55,592 nt of DNA from CAYNFS01 sp964396685. GTDB lineage: Bacteria; Patescibacteriota; Doudnabacteria; UBA920; 2-01-FULL-46-14. Of the stretch, positions 1 through 8,252 are shown one piece after another; position 1 is the first letter of the stretch, and every line of letters starts with the position of its first letter. The translations under genes and the position numbers were made by a program. Below the pieces are notes generated by a model, which saw only the letters and a program-made list of their open reading frames with translations, was not told the DNA's origin and ran no database searches. Location: contig CAYNFS010000008.1 of assembly GCA_964396685.1 (NCBI GenBank), positions 1 through 55,592 on the forward strand, written 5' to 3'.

Positions 1-837
1 CTGCCCCGGATAAGGAGTTTCCGGATGATTTACTGTCCCATATTTCAAATCGTTTTCCATATCAGAAAAATTTTTGCTCCAGATGATAGGCGCGTCCACC
101 TCTAGTTTCGGAATACTGATATTGCCCGGCTTTGAAGTATCAACAATAAAACTTTCAGCAAAAATCCCCCGCCCCGCCACTTCGGAATAATTTTTGCGAG
201 AAGCAAGCGCTGCCAAATCAATCTGTTTTGCAACAATATCTTGCTGCTTAGAAGTTAATTTGCCTGAATACAAAGGATTGTAACCGTTCAGCACTTCACG
301 GCCGTCGTCATAGCCGTCCTCATCAGTGTCTTTCTTTAGAGGATTGGTCCCCAAATAATATTCCTGCAGGTTAGTAAGCCCGTCGCCATCGGCGTCAAAC
401 TTGGAAAATAGAAGTTCTTTATCATTCACGAAAAAATAATACTTGCCAAACCACGCTTGGTAATCAGCCGGCGCTTCTTGGGCCGCTTTAGCATCGGAAA
501 CTTCGGCCTTGAATTTACCAGCAATCAAAGAGGAAACTGCGCGAAAATTCAAAAGCAAATAGAAAAATCCCAAAGCGACCAAAAAAATCGCCGGATATTT
601 CACCCAATCCCGCGCGAGAACACGCGTTACCAGAGAGCCCCCTTCTTGCAAAGTCATGACTTCAGGTTCGCGTGCCGGAATTTCCTCAAGGCTTGCCTGC
701 TCCGCCGCAACCGGCAAATTCGGGGCTTGCGGAACGGCTCTTGAAGGTTGCGGCAAAACCACGACTTGAGGCTCAATCCCCAAAAGCTCGTAAATGGTTT
801 TGATTGGCTTATTCTCCTGTTCTTGTTTTTGCGTCAT
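1..837 (-). CDS. Membrane-anchored sortase with Ca-binding repeats (3' end beyond window)
   Basis: The frame is open from the ATG at 837 to the window edge, giving 279 residues without a stop. Residues 1-78 are a Pro/Glu-rich cytoplasmic part. Residues 79-100 form one membrane segment. Residues 147-181 hold two Asp-rich loops (DADGDGLTNLQE and DTDEDGYDDGRE) like thrombospondin type-3 or EF-hand calcium loops. From about residue 239 comes the start of a sortase fold (ISIPKLEVDAPI, then YGTVNHPETPYPGQ). The catalytic Cys and Arg would lie outside the window. Sortases join surface proteins or pilins to the envelope; the calcium loops may position or control the enzyme (inference). An in-frame ATG at 849 is an alternative start. 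No clear ribosome site is seen. Confident of the family, less of the class. Confidence 0.8.
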   Translation of the reverse strand, partial: MTQKQEQENKPIKTIYELLGIEPQVVVLPQPSRAVPQAPNLPVAAEQASLEEIPAREPEVMTLQEGGSLVTRVLARDWVKYPAIFLVALGFFYLLLNFRAVSSLIAGKFKAEVSDAKAAQEAPADYQAWFGKYYFFVNDKELLFSKFDADGDGLTNLQEYYLGTNPLKKDTDEDGYDDGREVLNGYNPLYSGKLTSKQQDIVAKQIDLAALASRKNYSEVAGRGIFAESFIVDTSKPGNISIPKLEVDAPIIWSKNFSDMENDLKYGTVNHPETPYPGQ

Positions 838-860
838 AGTCGCAATCATATTTTACTTTT

Positions 861-942
861 ACCCCGTTAGAAATCCCTATGCTTAAAAATTAAACAATAT
901 TGGCACTGTAATCCCGTCAGAAAAAAATTCTAATGGGGTTTT
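861..942. repeat. Imperfect inverted repeat in the sortase 5' leader
   Basis: ACCCCGTTAGAAAT (861-874) is matched in inverted orientation, 12 of 14 bases, by the sequence at 926-939. A second, competing hairpin can form between 912-921 and 928-938. The structure ends about 12 bases before the upstream start codon, so it may affect translation or may be a mobile palindromic repeat. Confidence 0.45.
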
Positions 943-1004
943 AGCGAGCAAGTGTAGCACAAAATTCAGCTTCTGGCAAACCATTGCAAAATTAGGCGAA
1001 TTCG

Positions 1005-1053
1005 GCAAAAAAAAAGAAGGGTGGAGGGACCAGCTTCAAGGTCCATCTCACCC
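1005..1053 (-). terminator. Rho-independent terminator of purC
   Basis: On the minus strand a 13-14 bp hairpin with an 8-base loop (arms 1040-1053 and 1019-1031) is followed by a run of T. It begins 12 bases after the purC stop codon. Confidence 0.9.
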
Positions 1054-1065
1054 TCGAGTTAATTC

Positions 1066-2106
1066 TCACGGCACGCCCATCGCCCTCTTCTGATAGTTCC
1101 CAAGCTCCTCGCCGGTGAGAATCCTGAAAATTTCCAAGTACCTTTGTGTGGTCGCCAGGATCACATCATTGGGCACCTGAAGCCCATGAACGAATGCGAC
1201 ATGTTCAGGGTTCCCAGGATTCAACTTGTTGATGCCGGTGACCCCGAACCGCGTCTCCACGGCCCGCCCCCACTGACGGACGAATTCCTTATCGTAGAAG
1301 ATCGGATCACGCTTTTCCTTCATTGCCGCCTCCCAGTCCTTCGATGTCGTGAATCGCGAGGAGTCCGGAGTCAGCACTTCATCCGCCAGTAACGCGTTCC
1401 CCTCGAACTTGGTATCGAGAATCAGGATGCCGTGTGAGCAAGCGTAGTCATAGGCAGTATTATAGGCGGAACGGAAAAAATCAATGACGAGCTGGGGATC
1501 ATCACCGGTCGGCGACCAGTCCTTGTACCCCTGCCGGAATTTCTGTTGGCTGATGTTCTCGTCATGACCACTTTCCGCCTTGGTAGCCGGTGTAAACAGC
1601 GGCCGCCTAAGCTTCGCCCATTTGGGAATGCCCACCTTGAGCCTCACCCCGGCAACTTTGCCAGTTTCAAGGTACTCTTTGTAAACCGAACCGCCGAGAT
1701 GTAGACGAAAGACTATCTCCCACGGAGGGATTTGACATCGGTGAACCAGCATCCCCCTCTTGACCAACTCGGGATACACGTCTTGGTCCACGAATTTCCA
1801 GTCGGTGATTGCATTTGCATTGGAGCTGGTGGTCATTTGGAACACGAAATGACTTACGAATTGGGAAAGGGGTCCGGTAATCCAGAAATGGGTCAGTGCG
1901 TTGAGCACTTCGCCTTTCTTCGGTACGGTGGCGGGCAGAACGAAGTCAAAAATGCTGATTCGGTCTGTTGCCACCATCAAAAGCTTATCCGAGACAACCC
2001 TGAAGATGTCCCGAACTTTGCCTTGACTGATCCGGGATAGACCCTTGGTGAGAAGCCGCCTGCTAACTTCCAATTCCGCAACCTTTTTGGGTAATACAGC
2101 ACTCAT
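1066..2106 (-). CDS. purC: Phosphoribosylaminoimidazole-succinocarboxamide (SAICAR) synthase
   Basis: This enzyme joins CAIR and aspartate, using ATP, to make SAICAR in purine synthesis. The protein has 346 residues and begins with the family signature around GKVRDIF (residues 29-35), followed by ATDRISIFD (46-54) and the nucleotide-binding region. It is longer than the roughly 240-residue common bacterial form and closer to the 300-residue form. The ATG at 2106 is supported by GGGAGG 8 bases upstream. purB, the next pathway step, lies immediately upstream on the same strand, but each gene has its own promoter and terminator. No other de novo purine gene is in the window, so the pair may serve salvage or a partial pathway (inference). 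Confidence 0.95.
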   Translation of the reverse strand: MSAVLPKKVAELEVSRRLLTKGLSRISQGKVRDIFRVVSDKLLMVATDRISIFDFVLPATVPKKGEVLNALTHFWITGPLSQFVSHFVFQMTTSSNANAITDWKFVDQDVYPELVKRGMLVHRCQIPPWEIVFRLHLGGSVYKEYLETGKVAGVRLKVGIPKWAKLRRPLFTPATKAESGHDENISQQKFRQGYKDWSPTGDDPQLVIDFFRSAYNTAYDYACSHGILILDTKFEGNALLADEVLTPDSSRFTTSKDWEAAMKEKRDPIFYDKEFVRQWGRAVETRFGVTGINKLNPGNPEHVAFVHGLQVPNDVILATTQRYLEIFRILTGEELGNYQKRAMGVP

Positions 2107-2136
2107 TGCTTTTCCTCCCTTTGAGTTTGGTTTTTC

Positions 2137-2165
2137 ATCATATCAAATCCAGCCCCGCAAGACAA
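2137..2165 (-). promoter_or_regulatory. Promoter of purC
   Basis: TTGTCT (2165-2160), a 17-base spacer and TATGAT (2142-2137). The purB promoter is nearly the same in layout and sequence, including the AAAAACCAAA stretch after the -10 box. Confidence 0.65.
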
Positions 2166-2167
2166 AT

Positions 2168-2205
2168 AAAAAAATCGGACAGAAAGGTTTTGGCCTACCT
2201 GCCCG
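2168..2205 (-). terminator. Rho-independent terminator of purB
   Basis: A 12-bp hairpin with one mismatch and several G-U pairs (arms 2194-2205 and 2176-2187, loop of 6) is followed by a T run on the minus strand. It lies 20 bases after the purB stop and directly before the purC promoter. Confidence 0.8.
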
Positions 2206-2224
2206 CGATGGAAACTAATAGCGC

Positions 2225-3673
2225 TTACATTCTCGCGATGGCTGTTTCCGCCAGCTCGGCGATTTCCAAAGCCTTCTCCCGCGCCCGTCCCCTGTAATTC
2301 TCTGGGTGGTGCAGGAGCTGCCAGATCTCATCTGGTATTCGCTCTACCACTGCTGCCAGCTCGTCATCCTTTGGTGCTACCCGGTGGATTGCTTGCACGA
2401 GGAGGATCCCCTCGCGCTGGGCTATGGGAACTAGAGTGTGATTGACGAGATTGTGTGCGTCTCCCTCGTACCCAGCCATCACAAGCGCAATGTAAAGCGG
2501 TTCGGCCAGGATGACATGCGCGTTCTTTTCGAAGTTCTTGCGGCAAGCCTCCACATCAATGCTGATGCGCTCCAAAAAAGTAAATCCTCCCTTGTCCCTC
2601 CGAAGGAGAGTGTTGAACTGGGTCATGAGGTTGACCAGGATAATTGGAAAGTCTCTAGCTACGCTGCTGCCGACCAAGTCCCTTTGATGCTCGCTGATAA
2701 GGGTGTCCAGAACTTTGCCGAACTCGTTTTTGGTGCGAATCCACATCCCCTCAAGATTCTCAAAATTGATAGGGTTGCGCTTGTGAGCCATAGTAGAAGA
2801 TCCCACCTGGGTCTCACCAAAAGCTTCGGTGACTTCGGAGATCTCACTGCGCATCAGATGCCGACAATCTCGGCCCAATTGAGCAAGGCTTGCGGAAAAC
2901 ATGCAGCACGAGAAAAGAAAATACGCCAGCGGCTCCGGCGGCATGATCTGGGTACTAATCCTGGCTGGCTTGAGGCCGAGCTTTTCCAAGACTCGCTCTT
3001 CAAAGCTTCTCGCACCACACCTTGCCGCAATCCCTAATCCGACTTGGGCATTGTATGCTCCCACCGCACCCGAAATTTTGCCCACAAGTCCAGAAGCATG
3101 CTCCTCAAGCTTCTCAAAATTGTAGAGAATACGGCTCAAGATAGTTGCCAGCCAAAAGCCTACGGTAATAGGCAATGCATGCTGGCCATGAGTCCGACCA
3201 ATCTGTAGGGTCTCAGCGTGTTTCCTTACAAGCCCAGCGAGAATCCTGATAGTATCCTTTGCGGCCGGCCGCACCCCGCCACGATGGGTCCTGACAAACT
3301 GCAACGTTCGAGCCGTATCCAAAGGATCGTAGCTCGTAAGTGGAACATGCAGCCAACGTCCCAACCGTGGACCCAGAATTCTCTGAGCCGCTAATATCCA
3401 TGCCCGGATGTCGTGCTTGGTGACGGTTCTCTCAATCTCGTCAACTTCTGTTGTGATAATCCGCCTGACCTTTTCTACGACATCCGGCGTCAGGGTGGCG
3501 AATACCTCGTCTGGTACCAATCCGATCTCCTGCAGAACCTGCAGAGTGGCAAGTTCGACATCCCAAACAGCTCTGTACAAGAAGTCATAGCCGAAGAAAG
3601 GAATGAGTTGGTTGGGCTGGTACCTGATATTTCCGGGTAAAAACATGTTCAGTGCAATTTTCGTACTGTTCAT
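2225..3673 (-). CDS. purB: Adenylosuccinate lyase
   Basis: The enzyme splits SAICAR to AICAR and adenylosuccinate to AMP, releasing fumarate. The 482-residue protein has the fumarase/ASL signature GSSTMAHKRNP (about residues 292-302) with the flexible catalytic loop, and RTHGQHALP (about 158-166), which carries the conserved catalytic His. Length is normal for the family. The start at 3673 is supported by AGGAGG 6 bases upstream. purC follows 118 bases downstream. The strong ribosome site and private promoter differ from most neighbours, which are tightly packed or overlapping. Confidence 0.95.
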   Translation of the reverse strand: MNSTKIALNMFLPGNIRYQPNQLIPFFGYDFLYRAVWDVELATLQVLQEIGLVPDEVFATLTPDVVEKVRRIITTEVDEIERTVTKHDIRAWILAAQRILGPRLGRWLHVPLTSYDPLDTARTLQFVRTHRGGVRPAAKDTIRILAGLVRKHAETLQIGRTHGQHALPITVGFWLATILSRILYNFEKLEEHASGLVGKISGAVGAYNAQVGLGIAARCGARSFEERVLEKLGLKPARISTQIMPPEPLAYFLFSCCMFSASLAQLGRDCRHLMRSEISEVTEAFGETQVGSSTMAHKRNPINFENLEGMWIRTKNEFGKVLDTLISEHQRDLVGSSVARDFPIILVNLMTQFNTLLRRDKGGFTFLERISIDVEACRKNFEKNAHVILAEPLYIALVMAGYEGDAHNLVNHTLVPIAQREGILLVQAIHRVAPKDDELAAVVERIPDEIWQLLHHPENYRGRAREKALEIAELAETAIARM

Positions 3674-3703
3674 GTTGGTCCTCCTGTTTGGTTTTGGTTT
3701 TTA

Positions 3704-3732
3704 ATCATAACAAATCTGATTTGCCAGCACAA
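3704..3732 (-). promoter_or_regulatory. Promoter of purB
   Basis: TTGTGC (3732-3727), 17 bases, TATGAT (3709-3704). It overlaps the divergent plus-strand promoter at 3721-3749, so the two may compete for RNA polymerase. Confidence 0.65.
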
Positions 3733-3749
3733 ATAAAAAATTATATAAT
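3721..3749 (+). promoter_or_regulatory. Strong promoter for the structured RNA and tRNA-Leu
   Basis: TTGCCA (3721-3726), a 17-base spacer and a perfect TATAAT (3744-3749). The predicted start of transcription is near 3757. Confidence 0.75.
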
Positions 3750-3756
3750 CAAAAAG

Positions 3757-3905
3757 TTCGCATCGCCGATGTGGTGAAACCCCGGAAGTGCTCCGACGCA
3801 AGGTCGGAGACTACGGGGCGGGCTGGCAAACCCCAGTCGGAGAACGCTCTGCGTTCCCTACGGGACAAGCACATACTTAGGTTCGATTTACCCAGTATAG
3901 ATGGT
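3757..3905 (+). ncRNA. Unassigned structured RNA leader upstream of tRNA-Leu
   Basis: About 150 bases separate the promoter start from the tRNA. No coding sequence is supported. The stretch can form several hairpins: CCCCG/CGGGG closing CTCCGAC-gcaag-GTCGGAG (3780-3818), CTGG/CCAG (about 3823-3836), a GAACGC/GCGTTC hairpin (about 3842-3856) and ATACT/AGTAT (about 3873-3899). I do not recognise it as tmRNA, SRP RNA, RNase P RNA or a known riboswitch. It could be a precursor tRNA leader, an independent small RNA or a decayed RNA gene. Confidence 0.4.
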
Positions 3906-3992
3906 GCCCGGGTGGCGGAACTGGCAGACGCACAGGACTCAAAATCCTGCGATCGCAAGATCATGAGGGTTCGACTCCCTCCCCGGGCACCA
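3906..3992 (+). tRNA. tRNA-Leu(CAA)
   Basis: A complete class II cloverleaf. The acceptor arms GCCCGGG and CCCGGGC pair. The anticodon stem CAGGA/TCCTG holds loop CTCAAAA, giving anticodon CAA, which reads UUG. The long variable arm is GATC-gcaa-GATC, the T arm is GAGGG-TTCGACT-CCCTC, and CCA is encoded. Confidence 0.95.
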
Positions 3993-4012
3993 CTTGTACT
4001 GGGCTCCCACCA

Positions 4013-4091
4013 TCGGCATTTGGCGCTGGCAGGCGGGCGGGCAAAATCCAGTGGTAGCAATACCGTGTCGGTTCGACTCCGACCGCCGGCA
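4013..4091 (+). pseudogene. Decayed tRNA-Leu
   Basis: The 3' half is an intact class II tRNA-Leu: anticodon 3' stem TCCAG, variable arm GGTA-gcaa-TACC, T arm GTCGG-TTCGACT-CCGAC and 3' acceptor CGCCGGC. The 5' half is degraded. The acceptor and D-arm region only partly match, the left anticodon stem no longer pairs and there is no CCA. It lies 20 bases after the intact tRNA-Leu and is probably a dead second leucine tRNA. Confidence 0.5.
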
Positions 4092-4179
4092 TACTCGAAA
4101 AAAGGCAAAATGTGTGATAAGGTTTAATCATGAAAGGCTGGTCGACTTTCAACTTGAATCTTAATTTGTTTGTAAATTT

Positions 4180-4713
4180 ATGAAACAACTTGATCCAAAA
4201 GCAGTTTGGTTTTTCTTCATTAGTTTTGTTTTGCGTTGGTTCATTGTAGTTGTAGGTTTGGGCCTTTTTGGTTTGGCATTCTTGAGTCGTCTCAGTGAGA
4301 ATTTTAATAATGGCGGCCAGTTTTCTTTCATCTTTCTTAAGTGGTTATGGGTTATCATTCTGGCCTTTATCGGTCTATGCTATATTTGGGCACAACTCAC
4401 CTATCACTTCTACCGCTACGAACTCACCGATGCTGGTTTTCGAAAGGAACTTGGAGTGATCTATAAAAAGTATGTCACCATTCCTTACGATCGCATTCAG
4501 AACGTGGACATCTACCGGGGCATCTTGGCTCGCATTCTTGGCCTCTCTGACCTGAACATTCAAACGGCAGGGGCAAGCGTGACATTGAGCCGCTATGGTA
4601 TCATGGGTGTTGGCGCAGAAGGCCGATTGCCAGCACTCTCTCGAGAAACAGCCGAGCAAATTCGCGATGAACTGATTCAGCGGGCTCGTCAATTCAAGAG
4701 TCAAGGAGTCTAA
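4180..4713 (+). CDS. bPH2 (YdbS-like) pleckstrin-homology membrane protein
   Basis: The 177-residue protein has two membrane segments (about residues 8-34 and 46-66) followed by a bacterial PH domain of the DUF304/bPH2 type: YRYELTDAGFRKELGVIYKK, then IPYDRIQNVDIYRGILARILGLSDLNIQTAG. In Bacillus such proteins (YdbS, YdbT) affect envelope stress and antibiotic resistance, but the exact role is unknown. It is one of few plus-strand genes and has no recognisable ribosome site before the ATG, so the message may have little leader. The family is clear, the function is not. Confidence 0.8.
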   Translation: MKQLDPKAVWFFFISFVLRWFIVVVGLGLFGLAFLSRLSENFNNGGQFSFIFLKWLWVIILAFIGLCYIWAQLTYHFYRYELTDAGFRKELGVIYKKYVTIPYDRIQNVDIYRGILARILGLSDLNIQTAGASVTLSRYGIMGVGAEGRLPALSRETAEQIRDELIQRARQFKSQGV

Positions 4714-4817
4714 AAAAACATATGAAGAGGTCATCTAAAAACTAATGTTTAACCCTTAATTTTGCTAGCACTTTCACATAACATCTGATTCGGCGCCTCC
4801 TTTGCCCAAACAACCTG

Positions 4818-4846
4818 TTGCGCTCGCCAGTTCAAACAGGCATAAT
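4818..4846 (+). promoter_or_regulatory. Promoter of the first radical SAM gene
   Basis: TTGCGC (4818-4823), a 17-base spacer and CATAAT (4841-4846). AGGAGG and the start codon follow 20-30 bases downstream. Confidence 0.6.
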
Positions 4847-4877
4847 AATCGTAATATCGTACAAGGAGGAAAACTGT

Positions 4878-6881
4878 ATGAACGCTACGATAAAAAGTCT
4901 GGTGGTTCTGCTCATTCGCCCCAGTAAGTATGCCGACGATGGCTATTTGCTGCAGTGGCAACTTGCCGCGTTGCCAAGCAATAGCTTGGCCGTCATGAAC
5001 GCTTTGACCAAAAGCGCTTTTGCGGATCCGCAACTTTCCCACATTGCGGACGGGGAGAAGGAAGTCCACGCCTACGACGAGCTGACCCGCAGCGGCCGGA
5101 TCAATCCGCAGAAGCTCATGAGGCAACACGCCCGCAAAGGCGCCACCGTAGTGGTGGGTCTGGTCGGCGTGCAGACAAACATGTTCACGCGCGCTTGCGA
5201 TTTGGCGCGTGAGTTTATGGCAGAGGGAGCGACTGTGGTTATGGGCGGCTTTCACGTCAGTGGAAGCATTACCATGCTACACGACAACCAGCATCCGGTT
5301 GGCTCGTGCCCGCATGAAAAGCCTTTCGACTGCCCGCTTATGCCGCCGGAGTGCGCCGAAATTATGCGCCAAGGCGTGATTATTTTTCACGGCGAAGCGG
5401 AAGACCTTTGGCCGACCGTGTTAGCCGACATCTGCAGAGGCGCGCCAAAGCCCTTGTACCGCGGCGGACGGCCCGACCTAGCAAATGCGCCCTTGCCTAG
5501 TTACCCGAAAAACTACTTCGAAGGGTTTTTGGCGGCCCGGCTGACCATGGACTCTGGACGAGGCTGCCCCTTTGACTGCAGCTTCTGCACTATTATCAAC
5601 GTCCAGGGCCGCACCATGCGCTTTAGGGCGGTCAACGCCATCGAATCCTGGATTCGTAACATGTGCGCTGGGGGCCGTCTTTATTGGTTCTTCACCGACG
5701 ACAATTTCTGCAGGAATCCCCGTTGGGAGGACATCCTGCTGGCCTGTATCAAGCTGAAAGCCGAGGGTCTGAAGTTTAAATTCATGATCCAGTCAGATCT
5801 AGCGGCCTGGCGCCTTAAAGGCAAGCAGTCCGGTCGTCCTTTTGTAGAACTCCTGGCAGAGGCCGGCTGTTCCCAAGTCTTCCTTGGAGTCGAGTCAGTT
5901 CGCCAAGAGACACTTCTGGATACCGGCAAGCCACAAAACCGGGTGGAGACCTACCGGCAGATGGTTGAGCTTTACCATAAGCTCGGAATCATCTGCCACG
6001 CCAGTTTCATCATCGGCTTTCCGGATGACACGCCGGAAACCGTAGCCCAGGACGTGGAGACCCTGAAAAGCCTCGGCTTTGACCAGGCATCGTTCTATAT
6101 GCTGACCCCGCTTGCGGGTTCGAGAGACCATGCGCAAATGCACGCGGCCGGCAAGTGGATGGACCCTGACTTTAATCGCTACGATTCCTTCCAGCCGGCA
6201 ATGCGTCATTCGCGCATGAGTCCGGAGGAGTGGCAAGGGGCTTACGACAACGCCTGGAGACAGTTCTACACCGAGGAACATTTGGTCCAAGTTCTTGCTC
6301 GGGTCAACCCCGACAATTACTGGGGTACCATGGGTATTTTTTTGTGGTACCGCTGGTCAGCCCTGCGCGAGGGGGTACACCCCATGCTCGGCGGCTTCTG
6401 GCGGCGCCGCAGGTTCCACGATCGCCGTCCAGGTTTGTCAAAAGAATCCCGCCTTTCGTTTTGGAGGGACGAAGTCCTGCGACACCTGCACTACCTTGGC
6501 TCGCTCGCGCGCGAGTACCGTTTTTTCCAGGGCGTGTACTTGCAAACCAGATGGATGCCGGTGATTCGTAAGCGTACGGCGCACATGGCTGATATGAATC
6601 GGCGGCTCCGCGCCGTCCGTTACGCCATGAGGGCCCATCTCCGGGTATACTCGGCAAACGTTCAGCGAGCCGGATGGTTCGGCCGGACTTTCGGCCACGC
6701 CGCGCACCGCGCGTGGCTGGACTCGTTCTGGAGAAGCTATGCCCAGCTCAAGTGGCGATTGGTTATGCCACATAAGCTGCACTGGCACGCCCAGATGCTA
6801 CTGGCCGCAATCTCCGAGTTCTATTACTCGGTCCGGTTCAATGTTGCCATTTTCACGGCAGTGATGCGCCGGAGGGTATAG
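4878..6881 (+). CDS. B12-binding-domain radical SAM protein
   Basis: The 667-residue protein is a stand-alone radical SAM enzyme. Residues about 88-135 resemble a cobalamin-binding Rossmann domain (VVVGLVGVQT, then VVMGGFHVSG). Residues 230-237 hold the iron-sulfur motif CPFDCSFC (C230, C234, C237). FTDDNFCRNP and VFLGVES follow as in B12-binding radical SAM methylases and related enzymes. The last 200 residues are Arg- and Trp-rich and unassigned. The ATG at 4878 is chosen because AGGAGG precedes it by 8 bases. Own promoter and terminator make it monocistronic. The substrate is unknown. It is distantly similar in plan to the gene at 38283-39842. Confidence 0.85.
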   Translation: MNATIKSLVVLLIRPSKYADDGYLLQWQLAALPSNSLAVMNALTKSAFADPQLSHIADGEKEVHAYDELTRSGRINPQKLMRQHARKGATVVVGLVGVQTNMFTRACDLAREFMAEGATVVMGGFHVSGSITMLHDNQHPVGSCPHEKPFDCPLMPPECAEIMRQGVIIFHGEAEDLWPTVLADICRGAPKPLYRGGRPDLANAPLPSYPKNYFEGFLAARLTMDSGRGCPFDCSFCTIINVQGRTMRFRAVNAIESWIRNMCAGGRLYWFFTDDNFCRNPRWEDILLACIKLKAEGLKFKFMIQSDLAAWRLKGKQSGRPFVELLAEAGCSQVFLGVESVRQETLLDTGKPQNRVETYRQMVELYHKLGIICHASFIIGFPDDTPETVAQDVETLKSLGFDQASFYMLTPLAGSRDHAQMHAAGKWMDPDFNRYDSFQPAMRHSRMSPEEWQGAYDNAWRQFYTEEHLVQVLARVNPDNYWGTMGIFLWYRWSALREGVHPMLGGFWRRRRFHDRRPGLSKESRLSFWRDEVLRHLHYLGSLAREYRFFQGVYLQTRWMPVIRKRTAHMADMNRRLRAVRYAMRAHLRVYSANVQRAGWFGRTFGHAAHRAWLDSFWRSYAQLKWRLVMPHKLHWHAQMLLAAISEFYYSVRFNVAIFTAVMRRRV

Positions 6882-6887
6882 TCTTTG

Positions 6888-6931
6888 GTCCATACAAGGC
6901 GAACGTCTTGCCTTGTATGGACTCTTTTTTT
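6888..6931 (+). terminator. Rho-independent terminator of the first radical SAM gene
   Basis: A perfect 13-bp stem (6888-6900 with 6910-6922, loop of 9) is followed by a T-rich run. It starts 6 bases after the stop codon. Confidence 0.95.
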
Positions 6932-6943
6932 GACAATTTCTAT

Positions 6944-8251
6944 TTATTCCGTAATCCTAAACTCGGCGTCGCTCTGGTCGCTCAAAATAACGCCGGCGCT
7001 TGCCGAGCCTTGGGAGATGACAACGATTTTATAGTTATCGGCCGCCACGATGCCCGTCGTGTCTTTTGGCACCCAGTTGTAACTGACGTCATTTATATCC
7101 GCTTTTATCAAACTGTTAATGCCGCTGCGGCTGAAATACACGTCCGCCCGGCGGAACGATTGCTGCGGTTCCCAATTGCGCCGCCAAGCAATTTTTACAA
7201 CGCTCGTTTTAGAAAAACTCTCTCCGCCGTTGGGGGAAAGCACCGTGATGGCCGGCCCGAAAGTGGAAGCGTCGGTGCTGACTTTGATGTTTTTAGTGGC
7301 CTGAACAAGGTTTCCCGCCGGATCCTCGGCCGTGACAGCAAGCGCGTAATCGCCGCTGTAACTCCAACTGTGAGAAACACTCCATGTCCCGCCGGAAGCC
7401 AAAGTAGTACTTTGTTTAGTACTCCCGTCCCCCCACTCCACGGTCAAGGTCAGATTGTCGCCGTCAGGATCCGTCGCCGACAATTCATAACTTGCCGTAG
7501 TTGAGGGAAAAGCTGCGCTGTAACCGCTGATGGTTGGGGGGTTGGGCGCGTTGCTCGAAGGAACCGGTTCCGGAGACGGTTGCGGCGAGGTGGAGGAACC
7601 GGAGGGAGACTCAATTTGCCGCAGGCTTATGAGACCCTCATCGGGCAAAGCTTTATCGGCCTGATTAGCCGGCAAGACGTTTTTGAAATCATACCTATAG
7701 GAACTGAAAATCTCTACTGACGCAATCCCTTTTTTGCCGTTTAGGGTGACGAGAAAGACCGCGCCTTGAATGTTGATCAAAGAACCCGGAGTGTGGGCAA
7801 CCAAAGCCGAATCTATGGCGGGAGCAGTTTGATAACGGAGAAGAAGATCTGCCCCGTCATACACCACGTTTCCAAATGAATACTCCAAAGCTCTAAAAAC
7901 TTGCGCGGAAGTAAAAGGCCTTTTCTTTCCGTTTGAGATGACAAAAACCGTGGGACTGCTTCCTTTGACCAGTGTTCCTTCGGCATAGCCCATATCCTGC
8001 TCCATTGGCAGGGCGAGTTCTTCAGGCTTTGCCTGTAATGCGTCGCTAAACTTGTAGCCGTGCGAGAAAAAAACCTCGGCCGTCCGATATCCCCTCTTAG
8101 CACCTTCGGCAATTTGGTAAACCGTGCCGTCCGGCGCAAGAATGGGATAACCCGAGACACCGCTTGCTTCCGCCTTCCCGTGTAAAATCAGCCCAGCCGC
8201 AAAGATGATGAGTAATGCTAAGAAAAAAATATATTTGTCTCGCATGGGCAT
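6944..8251 (-). CDS. Secreted surface protein with PKD-like and Kre9/KNH-like domains
   Basis: The N-terminus has a signal peptide (RDK followed by a hydrophobic stretch ending AEASG). Residues about 35-215 hold repeated modules such as YQIAEGAKRGYRTAEVFFSHGYKF and FVISNGKKRPFTSAQVFRALEY, of a type common in CPR surface proteins. A Ser/Pro-rich linker follows, then a PKD-like beta domain (DPDGDNLTLTVEWGDGS) and a C-terminal ITVLSPNGGESF domain like Kre9/KNH. It probably sits on the cell surface and could be an adhesin (inference). It starts one base after the stop of the ClpC-like gene, so the two are likely co-transcribed. An ATG 6 bases further in is an alternative start. Confidence 0.75.
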   Translation of the reverse strand: MPMRDKYIFFLALLIIFAAGLILHGKAEASGVSGYPILAPDGTVYQIAEGAKRGYRTAEVFFSHGYKFSDALQAKPEELALPMEQDMGYAEGTLVKGSSPTVFVISNGKKRPFTSAQVFRALEYSFGNVVYDGADLLLRYQTAPAIDSALVAHTPGSLINIQGAVFLVTLNGKKGIASVEIFSSYRYDFKNVLPANQADKALPDEGLISLRQIESPSGSSTSPQPSPEPVPSSNAPNPPTISGYSAAFPSTTASYELSATDPDGDNLTLTVEWGDGSTKQSTTLASGGTWSVSHSWSYSGDYALAVTAEDPAGNLVQATKNIKVSTDASTFGPAITVLSPNGGESFSKTSVVKIAWRRNWEPQQSFRRADVYFSRSGINSLIKADINDVSYNWVPKDTTGIVAADNYKIVVISQGSASAGVILSDQSDAEFRITE

Positions 8252-8252
8252 A

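Noticed and set aside
3757..3905. Possible group I intron or riboswitch before tRNA-Leu
   Set aside because: Some text (GGAGACTAC) resembles the group I P7 region and P3/P7-like pairs can be drawn, but there is no room for P4-P6 and no split tRNA around it.
3749..4188. Open frames on the minus strand across the tRNA-Leu region
   Set aside because: They are translations of tRNA sequence read backwards (GVEPTR-type text) and have no ribosome site.
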